Positions 32,791 through 40,405 of a stretch of 42,434 bases of DNA are shown here, one piece after another. The notes under the pieces are model-generated. The model saw nothing but the letters and a program-made list of their open reading frames with translations, did no database searches and was not told where the DNA came from. Numbering within the stretch: the first letter of the stretch is position 1; each line of letters starts with the position of its first letter. The DNA is from Acidobacteriaceae bacterium (GTDB lineage Bacteria; Acidobacteriota; Terriglobia; Terriglobales; Acidobacteriaceae). The stretch lies in NCBI GenBank assembly GCA_031296325.1, contig JARLFY010000007.1, forward strand, positions 1 to 42,434, given 5' to 3'. A program made the position numbers and the translations under genes.

Positions 32791-33638
32791 CAGAGTTCAC
32801 GGAGGCCGCCGGAGAGAACGGTGTGGAGCTGGCCGTCATCTCCCTCGACGCGCAGGAAGCCCTGCGGATCGAGTCCAGCGGTAATGCCAGTATAGCCTCC
32901 GGGGTCGTCGTCGCGAGCCTCGACGCGGACTCGTTTGCCGCGGATCCAGGAGGAGTGGGCTTCGAGGTTCAGAGTTCGCGGTTCGCGGTTCGAGGTCAGG
33001 CGGCGAATCTCCTTGTCCAGCGCGATCAGAATCGCCGCAGCCAGCGGCTCGCGACGCAGTGGTTGCGATGGATCAGCCTGCTCGCGGCGCAGCGAGGTCG
33101 CAATCGAATCAATCTCAGGCGGAAAGGCGGTGTGGTTGACGTTGATGCCGATGCCGATGAGCGCGTAACGCAGGCTTGCGGGAGCGGTCTGCGTCGCTGG
33201 GTTTGAGGCTGTGTCGATGAGGATGCCGACGCACTTCCTTCCGTTGAGGAGCAGGTCATTGGGCCAGCGAATGTCGATTTGGTCGCGCACACGGAAGCCT
33301 GCAACCGACGCAATCGCCGACTGCACCGCAATGGCCACCTGCATCGAGAGGCTGAGCGCGCTCTGCATGGGGATCGACGGGGCAATGAGCGCGGTCAGAT
33401 AGAGACCTTCGCCGGGAGTGGAATGCCACACATGGCTGCCCCGTCCACGGCCAGCGGTCTGCTCGTCGGCGAACCAGACGCCGCGCCGCGCGCCAGCCTG
33501 TGCCGCAGCCAGCGCCAGATCGCTGGTCGAACTGGTGGTGGCGACGTGATGCAGTTCTCCCGCGAACTGCGTGGCGGCGATGGCCTGATCCACGGCGGGA
33601 AGATCGAAGGCGTGAAGATTCATGGCTTGGCTCGGCAT
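32790..33638 (-). CDS. birA: Biotin--[acetyl-CoA-carboxylase] ligase
   Basis: Activates biotin with ATP and attaches it to the biotin carboxyl carrier protein. The protein of about 282 residues has the ligase core: STSDLALAAA, the biotinyl-AMP loop GRGRGSHVWHS, YLTALIAP, RWPNDLLLNGRKCVGIL and GIGINVNH. A C-terminal SH3-like domain follows (GKRVRVEARDD...GYTGITAGLDPQG). The N-terminal winged helix of E. coli BirA is absent, so it is a group I enzyme without repressor function. The ATG at 33638 overlaps the nadC TGA by one base; a GTG at 33641 is also possible. An in-frame family E repeat lies between the catalytic and C-terminal domains. Confidence 0.92.
   Translation of the reverse strand: MPSQAMNLHAFDLPAVDQAIAATQFAGELHHVATTSSTSDLALAAAQAGARRGVWFADEQTAGRGRGSHVWHSTPGEGLYLTALIAPSIPMQSALSLSMQVAIAVQSAIASVAGFRVRDQIDIRWPNDLLLNGRKCVGILIDTASNPATQTAPASLRYALIGIGINVNHTAFPPEIDSIATSLRREQADPSQPLRREPLAAAILIALDKEIRRLTSNREPRTLNLEAHSSWIRGKRVRVEARDDDPGGYTGITAGLDPQGFLRVEGDDGQLHTVLSGGLREL
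32958..32998. repeat. Family E repeat in frame in birA
   Basis: GCTTCGAGGTTCAGAGTTCG continues as CGGTTCGCGGTTCGAGGT, an iterated TTCGAGG/TTCGCGG repeat. In birA it encodes NREPRTLNLEA at the junction between the central and C-terminal domains. Related tracts lie at 31176-31211 and 32728-32750. Confidence 0.65.
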
Positions 33639-34540
33639 CACAGGAGGTCGGCGGTGATCTTCATGCTGAGATCGACGGCGATGGCGGAGTGGGTGAGCGC
33701 GCCGACCGAGATGAAGTCCACTCCGGTCTTGGCGTAGCTGCGCAGGGTCTTCAGATTCATGTTGCCGGAGGCCTCGATGGTAGCCTTGGGCAGCTTGGCG
33801 CGCAGCAGCTTGACCGCCTTGGCGACCTCCTTCGGCGTCATGTTGTCCAGCAGGATGGACTCGGCCCCACCCGCGATGGCCTGATCCAGCTCGGTCTGGG
33901 TGCGAACTTCAACCTGCACAATCTGTCCGGGCTTGCGCTTGGCCAGCGCGGTGGCAAGAACGGTCGGCAGTCCTCCGCCGAGCGAGATGTGGTTGTTCTT
34001 GATGAGGATTCCGTCTTGCAGGTCGAGGCGATGATTCGTGCCCCCGCCGCAACTGACGGCGTATTTGTCCAGCGCGCGCAGGCCGGGAATCGTCTTGCGG
34101 GTGTCGAGAATCCTGGTCTTGACGCCGGAGGGAGACTTCACCGCGGCGGCGATCTTGACGTACTCGTTGGTGATGGTCGCAATGCCGCTCATGCGCTGCA
34201 TCAGGTTCAGAATGACTCGCTCGGTGGAGAGGATGGCGGCGGCGTTGCCACGGATCACCGCGATCGTCTGGCCTTTTTTGACGCGCACTCCGTCGAAGAT
34301 CTCTGGGTGGCTGACCACCTCGAAGCGGCGCGCAGGCTTGGCGGAGAGCTTGCCGTAGAGCGTGAGGAAGGCGGAGATGCAGCCCAGGCCGCTGACGATG
34401 CAGCTCTGCTTGGCGATGACCGTGGCGGTGGCGCGCAGGTTGGGGTCGATGGTCAGCGCGGTGGTGACATCGTGAGCGACCTTGTCCTCGACGAGGGCAG
34501 CCTCAAGCAGTGTGGTGATGCGGCGGGATTTCCAGTCCAT
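33638..34540 (-). CDS. nadC: Nicotinate-nucleotide pyrophosphorylase (carboxylating)
   Basis: Converts quinolinate and PRPP to nicotinate mononucleotide in de novo NAD synthesis. The 300-residue protein shows the N-terminal sandwich domain (LVEDKVAHDVTTAL) and the barrel motifs DTRKTIPGLRALDKYAV, CGGGTNHRLDLQDGILIKNNHI, ILLDNMTP and EASGNMNLKTLRSYAKTG. The quinolinate-binding Arg and Lys residues lie within these motifs. nadA and nadB are not in the window. Start ATG 34540. It is coupled to birA by a one-base overlap. A run of ten G lies 50 bp upstream. Confidence 0.95.
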   Translation of the reverse strand: MDWKSRRITTLLEAALVEDKVAHDVTTALTIDPNLRATATVIAKQSCIVSGLGCISAFLTLYGKLSAKPARRFEVVSHPEIFDGVRVKKGQTIAVIRGNAAAILSTERVILNLMQRMSGIATITNEYVKIAAAVKSPSGVKTRILDTRKTIPGLRALDKYAVSCGGGTNHRLDLQDGILIKNNHISLGGGLPTVLATALAKRKPGQIVQVEVRTQTELDQAIAGGAESILLDNMTPKEVAKAVKLLRAKLPKATIEASGNMNLKTLRSYAKTGVDFISVGALTHSAIAVDLSMKITADLL

Positions 34541-34589
34541 GATTCATCGTAAACCAGCGTGGGGAATCTGGCTTCCATGCCTTCGCTTC

Positions 34590-34599
34590 GGGGGGGGGG
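34590..34599 (+). other. G10 homopolymer upstream of nadC
   Basis: Ten consecutive G on the plus strand (C on the nadC sense strand), 50-59 bp before the nadC start codon and so possibly inside its promoter or leader. Such tracts are prone to slippage. The rest of 34541-34721 shows no gene. Confidence 0.6.
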
Positions 34600-34721
34600 A
34601 CCTCCGGGCTGGAATGGACGCAGAATTCAGGGTGAAGGGATGGGCCATCGGAAAGGCAAGCGTTTACATGTGCCGAAGAGTCTGCAACGGAGGCACATTA
34701 GCAACGTGTAACACCGGAGCA

Positions 34722-34754
34722 ACGGAAGGGCACGCCTGAAGGCGTTCCCTCCGT
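34722..34754. other. Palindromic hairpin downstream of valS
   Basis: ACGCCT (34732-34737) and AGGCGT (34740-34745) form an inner stem, extended outward by ACGGAAGGG/CCCTCCGT with one bulged A and one C-T mismatch. No T-run follows on either strand. It lies 40-70 bp past the valS stop codon and may end or stabilise that mRNA, or be another REP-like unit. Confidence 0.5.
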
Positions 34755-34794
34755 GATTATCCCTCCGGATCCTTCCGGATGGGTTTCTTCCGCT

Positions 34795-37700
34795 CTAGTT
34801 GTTCTCCGGCAGGGCTTCGAGGGCGGCTTTGGTCTTGTCGTGGAGGGTGCGGGTCTCGGCGGCTTGCTTGCGTAGACCTTCGACGATGTGTGCCGGAGCC
34901 TTGGCCATAAAGGCCTCGTTGCTCAGTTGGCGTTCGGCGGCGACGAGTCCCTTTTCGTACTTGGCGAGGTCTTTGGTCAGGCGCTCGCGCTCGGCGGGAA
35001 TGTCGATCTGGCGCTCGTAGACGACGGCTACGTCGAAGGTCGCCGTGCCGCGCGCGTTGTTGCCGGTGAGGGCGACGTCGGAGACCTTGATGTCGCTGAC
35101 GCGGGCGAGTTTGGCCAGAATGTCCTGATTCCACTGGATGGCATTCAGCGTCTGCTCGTCGCCGTGAATGAGGATCGGCGCAGACTCCTTGTCGGGAACT
35201 CCCAGTTCCTTGCGCAGGCCGCGCAGGATGGTGATGAGCTCTTGCAGGGTCTGCATCTCGGTGAGAGCGGCCTGGTCGCAGACGTAGTCCTCGGGCTGCG
35301 GGTAGCGGGTAAGAGCGATGGACTTGGCCGGAGGCAGGCCAGCATAGAGCGCGTGCCAGATCTCCTCGGTGAGGAAGGGCATGAAGGGCGAGAGCAGGCG
35401 CAGGGCCGACTCGAAGACCGCGATGAAGGTGGTGAGAGCGGAGGTGGTCTGTGCGACGGACTCCTCGGCGTCCTCGCAGGTGGGGAAGGGCAGATCGTTG
35501 GTCGGCTCGAAGTTGAGGCGGAGCTTGACGATTTCGAGATACCAGTCGCAGAGATCGCCCCAGAAGAACTGATAGATCGCGCTGGCTGCCTCGTCGAAGC
35601 GGTAGTCGTCGAGGGCGCGATGAACTTCGGCGGAGACGGCGTTGAGGCGAGAGAGAATCCAGCGGGATTCGAGGGCGTCGGTGGTCGATCCCACCCATCG
35701 CGGTGAAACTGCGATGGATGGGGCACCCGAATCTGTAGCCGGATTCATGATGGACTCATGTGTTGGCAGGATGACTTCGATGCCAGCCTCTTTGGCGCGC
35801 TCCACGTTCATGAAGAGAAAGCGGGCGGCGTTCCAGATCTTGTTGGCGAAGGCGCGATTGCCCTCGGTACGAGCCTCGCTGAAGGCGATGTCGGTGCCGG
35901 GGGAGGCCATGCTGGCGAGCGTGAAGCGCACTGCATCCGTGCCGAAGCGCTCGATGATCTCGATCGGGTCGATGACGTTGCCCTTGGTCTTCGACATCTT
36001 CTGGCGATCGGCGTCGCGGACCAGAGCGTGAATGTAGACCTCGCGGAAGGGGACGGCTTCGGCAAGGGTGCGCGGCGAACCGTCGGCCATCGGAACGTCC
36101 AGCATGAAGTGGGTTCCCAGCATAATCATGCGCGCAACCCAGAAGAAGAGAATGTCGAAGCCAGTGACTAGGACCGAGGTCGGGTAGAAGGCCGCGAGGT
36201 CTGGGGTGAGTGTAGAAGCAGATCCCTCCGCTTCGCTGCGGGATGACAACAAAGTAGCGTTGGTAGCTCCGGGCCAGCCGAAGACGGTGAAGGGGAGCAG
36301 GCCGGAGGAGAACCAGGTGTCCAGAACGTCGGTCTCCTGCGTGATGTTGGCCGAGCCGCAGGTGGAGCAGGCGGTGGGCGTCTCGCGGGAGACGGTGAGG
36401 GCGCGGCAGTCGGCGCAGTGCCACGCGGGAATGCGATGGCCCCACCAGAGTTGGCGAGAGATGCACCAGTCATGGATGTTGTTCATCCACTCGAAGTAGG
36501 TCTTGGAGTACATCTCCGGGGTGAACTTGATGTGGCCCTCGCGCACGGCGGCCACGGCCTTCGCAGCGATGGAGTCTCCGCCGGCGGCGGGAGCCTTGTT
36601 GACGGCGAGGAACCACTGCATCGACAGGCGCGGCTCGATGACGGCTCCCGAGCGCTGCGAGAGGGCGACGGCGTGGTTGTGATCCTTGATGTCGACCAGC
36701 AGACCGGCGGCCTGTAGGTCGGCGACGATCTTCTCGCGCGCGGCAAAGCGATCCAGCCCGTGGTACGGCGAGCCGGGCAGGTCGATATGGGCCGAGGTGT
36801 CGAGGATCGTGATCGAGGCAAGCCCGTGACGCTGGCCGATGGCGAAGTCGTTGGGGTCATGCGCAGGCGTGACCTTGACCGCTCCGGTGCCGAACTCGGG
36901 CTGCGCCCAGTCGTCGGCGAGGACGGGAATCTCGCGATTGGCAGAGCCAGAGACGCCGCTCAGGGGCAGCGCGATCAACTTGCCGATCATGGCGGTGTAG
37001 CGCGGATCGGTCGGGTTGACGGCTACGGCAGTATCGCCCAGCATCGTCTCCGGGCGCGTGGTGGCGACGACGATCTCGCCGCTTCCGTCCGCGAAGGGGT
37101 AACTAATGTGATACAGCTTGCCGAGGCGTTCCTCGTGGACGACTTCCAGATCGGAGACGGCGGTCTGCTGGATGGGATCCCAATTAACGATGTAGCTGCC
37201 GCGATAGATGAGGCCCTGTTCATACAGACGAACGAAGGACTCCTTGACCGCTACGTTGAGGTGGTCGTCCATGGTGAAGTACTCGCGCGACCAATCGACG
37301 CTGGCCCCGAGCCGACGCATCTGGTCGGTGATCGCCGAGCCGTACTGGCGCTTCCACTCCCAGACGCGGTCGGTAAATGCGTCGCGGCCCAACTGCTTGC
37401 GCGAGGAACCTTCGCTGGCAAGCTGGCGCTCGACCATCATCTGCGTGGCGATGCCGGCGTGATCGGTGCCGGGAACCCAGAGCGATCTCTGCCCGCGCAT
37501 GCGGTGCCAGCGGGTGAGAATGTCCATCTCCGTCTGGTTGAGCATGTGGCCCATGTGCAGACGCCCGGTGACGTTGGGCGGAGGCAGCAGTTGGGTGAAG
37601 GCGGCGGAGCGGTTCTCCCCCGTGTCTTGCGGCGCGGCAGCGCCTGACTCTGCGGCGGGGCTGGGAACTGCGAAGAGCTTTTCTGCGACCCAATACTCGG

Positions 37701-37806
37701 CCCAGCGGCGCTCGATGATCGAGGGATCATAGGCCTTGGGAAGGTTGCTGGCAGAGGACTCGGCGGGCGACTGGGCGGGCGATTTGGAGTTTTTTTCGTG
37801 GCTCAT
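34795..37806 (-). CDS. valS: Valyl-tRNA synthetase
   Basis: A class I aminoacyl-tRNA synthetase of 1003 residues that charges tRNA-Val and edits threonine. HIGH motif: PPPNVTGRLHMGHML (HMGH at 84-87). KMSKS motif: DRQKMSKTKGNVIDP. The CP1 editing domain includes ARPETMLGDTA-like TTRPETMLGDTAVAVN, and a zinc-ribbon-like CADC...CSTCG precedes ETDVLDTWFSSGLLPF. The anticodon-binding domain (SRWILSRLN...DEAASAIYQFFWGDLCDWYLE) and a C-terminal coiled coil complete it. Two stretches are foreign to the family: residues about 517-531, from an in-frame family A repeat, and about 693-707, from a family C repeat. It probably heads the nadC-birA-coaX gene group. Confidence 0.96.
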   Translation of the reverse strand: MSHEKNSKSPAQSPAESSASNLPKAYDPSIIERRWAEYWVAEKLFAVPSPAAESGAAAPQDTGENRSAAFTQLLPPPNVTGRLHMGHMLNQTEMDILTRWHRMRGQRSLWVPGTDHAGIATQMMVERQLASEGSSRKQLGRDAFTDRVWEWKRQYGSAITDQMRRLGASVDWSREYFTMDDHLNVAVKESFVRLYEQGLIYRGSYIVNWDPIQQTAVSDLEVVHEERLGKLYHISYPFADGSGEIVVATTRPETMLGDTAVAVNPTDPRYTAMIGKLIALPLSGVSGSANREIPVLADDWAQPEFGTGAVKVTPAHDPNDFAIGQRHGLASITILDTSAHIDLPGSPYHGLDRFAAREKIVADLQAAGLLVDIKDHNHAVALSQRSGAVIEPRLSMQWFLAVNKAPAAGGDSIAAKAVAAVREGHIKFTPEMYSKTYFEWMNNIHDWCISRQLWWGHRIPAWHCADCRALTVSRETPTACSTCGSANITQETDVLDTWFSSGLLPFTVFGWPGATNATLLSSRSEAEGSASTLTPDLAAFYPTSVLVTGFDILFFWVARMIMLGTHFMLDVPMADGSPRTLAEAVPFREVYIHALVRDADRQKMSKTKGNVIDPIEIIERFGTDAVRFTLASMASPGTDIAFSEARTEGNRAFANKIWNAARFLFMNVERAKEAGIEVILPTHESIMNPATDSGAPSIAVSPRWVGSTTDALESRWILSRLNAVSAEVHRALDDYRFDEAASAIYQFFWGDLCDWYLEIVKLRLNFEPTNDLPFPTCEDAEESVAQTTSALTTFIAVFESALRLLSPFMPFLTEEIWHALYAGLPPAKSIALTRYPQPEDYVCDQAALTEMQTLQELITILRGLRKELGVPDKESAPILIHGDEQTLNAIQWNQDILAKLARVSDIKVSDVALTGNNARGTATFDVAVVYERQIDIPAERERLTKDLAKYEKGLVAAERQLSNEAFMAKAPAHIVEGLRKQAAETRTLHDKTKAALEALPENN
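35688..35730. repeat. Family C hairpin inserted in frame in valS
   Basis: CCCACCCATCGCGGTGAAAC followed by TGCGATGGATGGGGCACCCG, with a stem CCATCGC/GCGATGG. Other copies lie at 22187-22237, 29285-29327 and 42290-42334. In valS it encodes GAPSIAVSPRWVGS just before the anticodon-binding domain. Confidence 0.85.
36212..36256 (-). repeat. Family A repeat inserted in frame in valS
   Basis: GAAGCAGATCCCTCCGCTTC followed by GCTGCGGGATGACAACAAAG, the ATCCC/GGGAT version. It encodes LLSSRSEAEGSAS between GWPGAT and DLAAFYPTSVLVTG, which are normally almost adjacent in valyl-tRNA synthetases. Confidence 0.88.
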
Positions 37807-37992
37807 GGCTAAGATTCAAGGGTAGCACTGGAGCGCAGGGCTGGACAGGCTCGCAGGCGGCTGAGCAAGGGAATTATTTATGGCTCGCCGGACAGCGGTA
37901 TTGGGCTATTGCGTTCGTCCTTCGCAGATTCCTGCGGTCTGCGCGGCAAGAACGGCTCGGGACGTTGCCGGGTGCGATATTCTGGAAGCTCT

Positions 37993-38709
37993 ATGTTTGT
38001 GACCTTCAAGATGGTGCTGACGTACGTCGTTCTGGGAACTCTGGCCGGAGTGCTGGGGATTCCCTACTCGTTTGTGGTGGGCAATGTGGATCGGCTGTAC
38101 CGCGTCGTCATGTGGATTCTGCGCACGGGTCTGCGCGCCGGAGGGATCCGCGTAGAGGTGAGCGGGCAGGAGAATGTTCCCGCCGGAGTGAGCTGCATCT
38201 ACCTGTCGAACCACGTCTCGAACCTCGACCCTCCAGTGATTTTTCCCGCGTTGCCGGGGCGCAGCGCGGCAGTGCTGAAGAAAGAGCTGATGCGCATCCC
38301 CTTTCTGGGAACCGCCATGCGCATGGGCGGGTTTATTCCCGTGGAGCGGGGACGCAGCCGAACTGCCGCTCAGTCCAGCGTGGCCGCAGCGGTAAAGGCG
38401 CTGCAATCCGGGCTGCACATCCTGATCTTTGCCGAGGGAACGCGATCCAAGGATGGACGGCTGGCCCCGTTCAAGCGCGGAACCTTCTACATGGCGATGG
38501 AGACGGGAGCGCCGATCGTGCCGGTGGTCATTACCGGAACCGAAAAGATGATGCGCAAGCACAGTGCCGCCGTAACGCCGGGCCTGGCCAGAATCACTAT
38601 GCTTCCGGCGATCTACCCGGCGAACTACGCCACGCGCGAGGAGTTGATGCAGGCCGTGCGCCAGGAGATGATCGCCGCGTTGCCCGAGGAGATGAGGCCG
38701 CTGGAGTAG
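37993..38709 (+). CDS. plsC: 1-acyl-sn-glycerol-3-phosphate acyltransferase
   Basis: Acylates lysophosphatidate to phosphatidate at the inner membrane. The 238-residue protein has an N-terminal membrane helix (MVLTYVVLGTLAGVLGIPYSF). The LPLAT motifs are the catalytic NHVSNLD (H-x4-D), the substrate-binding FIPVERGR, FAEGTRS and the proline motif APIVPVVI. ATG 37993 is preceded by GGAAG at 4 nt; the frame is open back to 37909, but that part lacks hydrophobic character. The gene is divergent from valS. Other LPLAT substrates cannot be excluded, though the motif set is standard for PlsC. Confidence 0.92.
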   Translation: MFVTFKMVLTYVVLGTLAGVLGIPYSFVVGNVDRLYRVVMWILRTGLRAGGIRVEVSGQENVPAGVSCIYLSNHVSNLDPPVIFPALPGRSAAVLKKELMRIPFLGTAMRMGGFIPVERGRSRTAAQSSVAAAVKALQSGLHILIFAEGTRSKDGRLAPFKRGTFYMAMETGAPIVPVVITGTEKMMRKHSAAVTPGLARITMLPAIYPANYATREELMQAVRQEMIAALPEEMRPLE

Positions 38710-38802
38710 AGATTTTTGAGCGTTTTTGAATTGCTATAGATCAAGGATGAGCGAGTTGGCCGGGTTCCCTTGCGACCGTCGCAACAAGCCAGCGGCAAAG
38801 TC

Positions 38803-38979
38803 TCAGTGTTTGATGAGCCACATCAACCAGCTCGCGGCAATCGTTCCGCCGACGAAGAGGACAAAGCAGAGCGCGCCAAACTGCGCCATCTTCTTTGGCT
38901 CCGAGCGTTGCGTGATTCCGAAGACGATTGAGGTAAACAGAGAGAACAGCACGACTGCGCTGAAGTGCGAGATCGTCAT
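38803..38979 (-). CDS. Small two-helix membrane protein
   Basis: A 58-residue protein with two membrane segments (about 6-22, FSAVVLFSLFTSIVFGI, and 35-56, GALCFVLFVGGTIAASWLMWL) joined by a basic loop QRSEPKKMAQ. Its ATG overlaps the TGA stop of the upstream gene by 4 bp, which supports translational coupling and a shared function. I do not recognise the family. A stray family A end motif (GAATTGCTATAGATC, 38728-38742) lies just beyond the stop codon. Confidence 0.7.
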   Translation of the reverse strand: MTISHFSAVVLFSLFTSIVFGITQRSEPKKMAQFGALCFVLFVGGTIAASWLMWLIKH

Positions 38980-39383
38980 GAGCGCTTCCTTCCGATGGCC
39001 AGCGAGTGCGCATCGACCGCCGCGATAATGTTCAGCAATCCGCCCACTACAATGAACTTGGTTCCATAGTCGGCCACGGCCACCAGCACCGGATCCTGTC
39101 CCCAGCCCAGAAGCCGCGCCAGCCCATACAACAGCCCCGCGCCAAGGTCGCCAGCCGATCCCAGCATATCCAACGGCTCGCCAAAATTCATCTGGTAGAC
39201 CTTGCCCTTGAGAGCGATGCCGATGGCGAACATCCCTGCAATCGAGAGCGCTAACAGCCCTGCGCGCCACCACTTGCGCAGCAGCAGGTGGCCTGCTCCA
39301 GGAACCAGCCAGCCAGCCAGCAACACCAGCACTGGCGAGACTCCGCCAACCGTCTTCTCCTCAACCGCCTTGCCACCAGCCAC
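38976..39383 (-). CDS. Small polytopic membrane protein (TM2-like)
   Basis: About 135 residues with three or four hydrophobic segments: VLVLLAGWLVPGAGHLLL, AGLLALSIAGMFAIGIAL, AGLLYGLARLLG and FIVVGGLLNIIAAVDAHSLA. The first segment, with its W-x-x-PGAGH pattern followed by a basic RKWWRAG, resembles TM2-type or similar small uncharacterised membrane proteins of Acidobacteriota. The function is unknown. GTG 39383 is chosen because AGGGG lies about 6 nt upstream; a TTG at 39419 is in frame without a ribosome-binding site. It is the first gene of a two-gene unit with the 58-residue protein. Confidence 0.7.
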   Translation of the reverse strand: MAGGKAVEEKTVGGVSPVLVLLAGWLVPGAGHLLLRKWWRAGLLALSIAGMFAIGIALKGKVYQMNFGEPLDMLGSAGDLGAGLLYGLARLLGWGQDPVLVAVADYGTKFIVVGGLLNIIAAVDAHSLAIGRKRS

Positions 39384-39539
39384 CGCGTACCCCTGTGCCT
39401 TCGTCGTCCTGCACCCCAATCATATCAGCCGCCAGCCAAACCGCCCGGACTCAAATCTCCGCCAGCCCCGCGCAGGCAGGTTCTCCGCGAACGATCTTTA
39501 GTAACTTGTGAAATATTTTGCAATTAATTTGTAGATTGT

Positions 39540-39566
39540 TTGCCTTTTGTAGATCTACACTATAAA
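39540..39566 (+). promoter_or_regulatory. Candidate promoter of the PEP-CTERM gene
   Basis: In the only clearly AT-rich stretch here (39500-39600), TTGCCT (39540) and TATAAA (39561) are 15 bp apart, a little short for sigma70. If used, the transcript would carry the family A module at 39627-39730 in its 5' leader. Judged by eye only. Confidence 0.3.
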
Positions 39567-39626
39567 CGCAAGCTAATAAATAGTCTGCATGAAAGAATGT
39601 AAGACGCTTTTCCAGATTTTGTTATT

Positions 39627-39730
39627 GGAGCATTTTCGGTAATCGTACAGACCGTCGTGGAGCGAGTCCTCAGCAGATTCCTCCGCTCGCGCTACGGAAG
39701 GACAAAGAGTCCGGTTTACTGTAATTTGAA
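39627..39730 (-). repeat. Family A repeat module upstream of the PEP-CTERM gene
   Basis: Left end TTGGAGCATTTTCGGTAATC then GTACAGACCGTCGTGGAGCG, core CAGCAGATTCCTCCGCTCGC then TACGGAAGGACAA, right end GGTTTACTGTAATTTG. The core has drifted (GGAAG for GGAAT). The rest of 39384-39779 holds the candidate promoter and no gene. Confidence 0.7.
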
Positions 39731-39779
39731 ATCGCTCCAGCGCTTCTTCTGATTCTTCGTTCTCAGACATGAGGTTCCA

Positions 39780-40382
39780 TTGAATTCCACACGGCCCCGC
39801 AATTTCGTCAAGAACATCATTTTGGTTGGGTTACTGGCAGTCTCTAGCAGCATTGCCCATGCCACATCGATTACCTACAACCTCATCGGAGTGACCACTT
39901 CGGCTGGAACCGTAACCGGAACCGTCGCCATTGACTCTACTACCGACCTGATCACGGCCGCGAACATCACCTTTAACGATGCGGCTGTTGGCAACCCCGT
40001 TTTTTCGCAGATCACCGTTGCGAACGCCTATAACGGGTTGAGTCAGGAATACATCTCCGGCGCGAGCAACAGCGCGCTCAACTGGGGGGGGCAGATCGCC
40101 CTGTATTTCAATACGGCGAGCATCGGCACTGGAGATCTGAACCTTTGCCTCTATGTCGGTTCGTGTGGAACGGAGAGCAATCAGGCTTCGTTTGTGCAGG
40201 TTTACGCCAACAGCGGCCTGGGCGGTCCCTTCGACATCACCTCTGGATCGCTCGATCCAGTATCGACCGGGACGTCACAGTCTTCCCCCTCTGCAGCTCC
40301 GGAACCTTCAACGTTGTTTCTGCTCGGCACCGGAATCCTTGCCGTCGCGGTACTGACACGACGCAAATTCTTCAAGCCCTGA
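39780..40382 (+). CDS. PEP-CTERM sorting-signal surface protein
   Basis: A 200-residue exported protein with an N-terminal signal peptide (IILVGLLAVSSSIAHA, cleavage near residue 28). A Thr/Ser/Asn-rich beta-strand body follows. The C-terminal PEP-CTERM signal reads APEPSTLFLLGTGILAVAVLTRRKF: PEP motif, membrane helix, basic tail. Such proteins are processed by an exosortase (EpsH), which must be encoded elsewhere, and are linked to exopolysaccharide or surface structures. Two cysteines lie in LCLYVGSCG. TTG 39780 has GAGG 5 nt upstream. A G8 tract (40084-40091) lies in the frame. It is convergent with the first beta-barrel gene. Confidence 0.88.
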   Translation: MNSTRPRNFVKNIILVGLLAVSSSIAHATSITYNLIGVTTSAGTVTGTVAIDSTTDLITAANITFNDAAVGNPVFSQITVANAYNGLSQEYISGASNSALNWGGQIALYFNTASIGTGDLNLCLYVGSCGTESNQASFVQVYANSGLGGPFDITSGSLDPVSTGTSQSSPSAAPEPSTLFLLGTGILAVAVLTRRKFFKP

Positions 40383-40388
40383 ACAAAT

Positions 40389-40404
40389 AAGCCACGTCTG
40401 GCTT
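40389..40404. terminator. Short hairpin between convergent genes
   Basis: AAGCCA-CGTC-TGGCTT is a perfect 6-bp stem in the 23-bp space between the PEP-CTERM and beta-barrel stop codons. In the minus direction it is followed by ATTTGTTC, a weak U-rich tail. It is probably a terminator for the beta-barrel gene, but short. Confidence 0.4.
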
Positions 40405-40405
40405 G

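Noticed and set aside
38980-39273. Upstream extension of the 58-residue membrane protein to 156 codons
   Set aside because: The extra part is antisense-like and overlaps the neighbouring membrane protein in another frame. The ATGA overlap at 38976-38979 marks the proper start.
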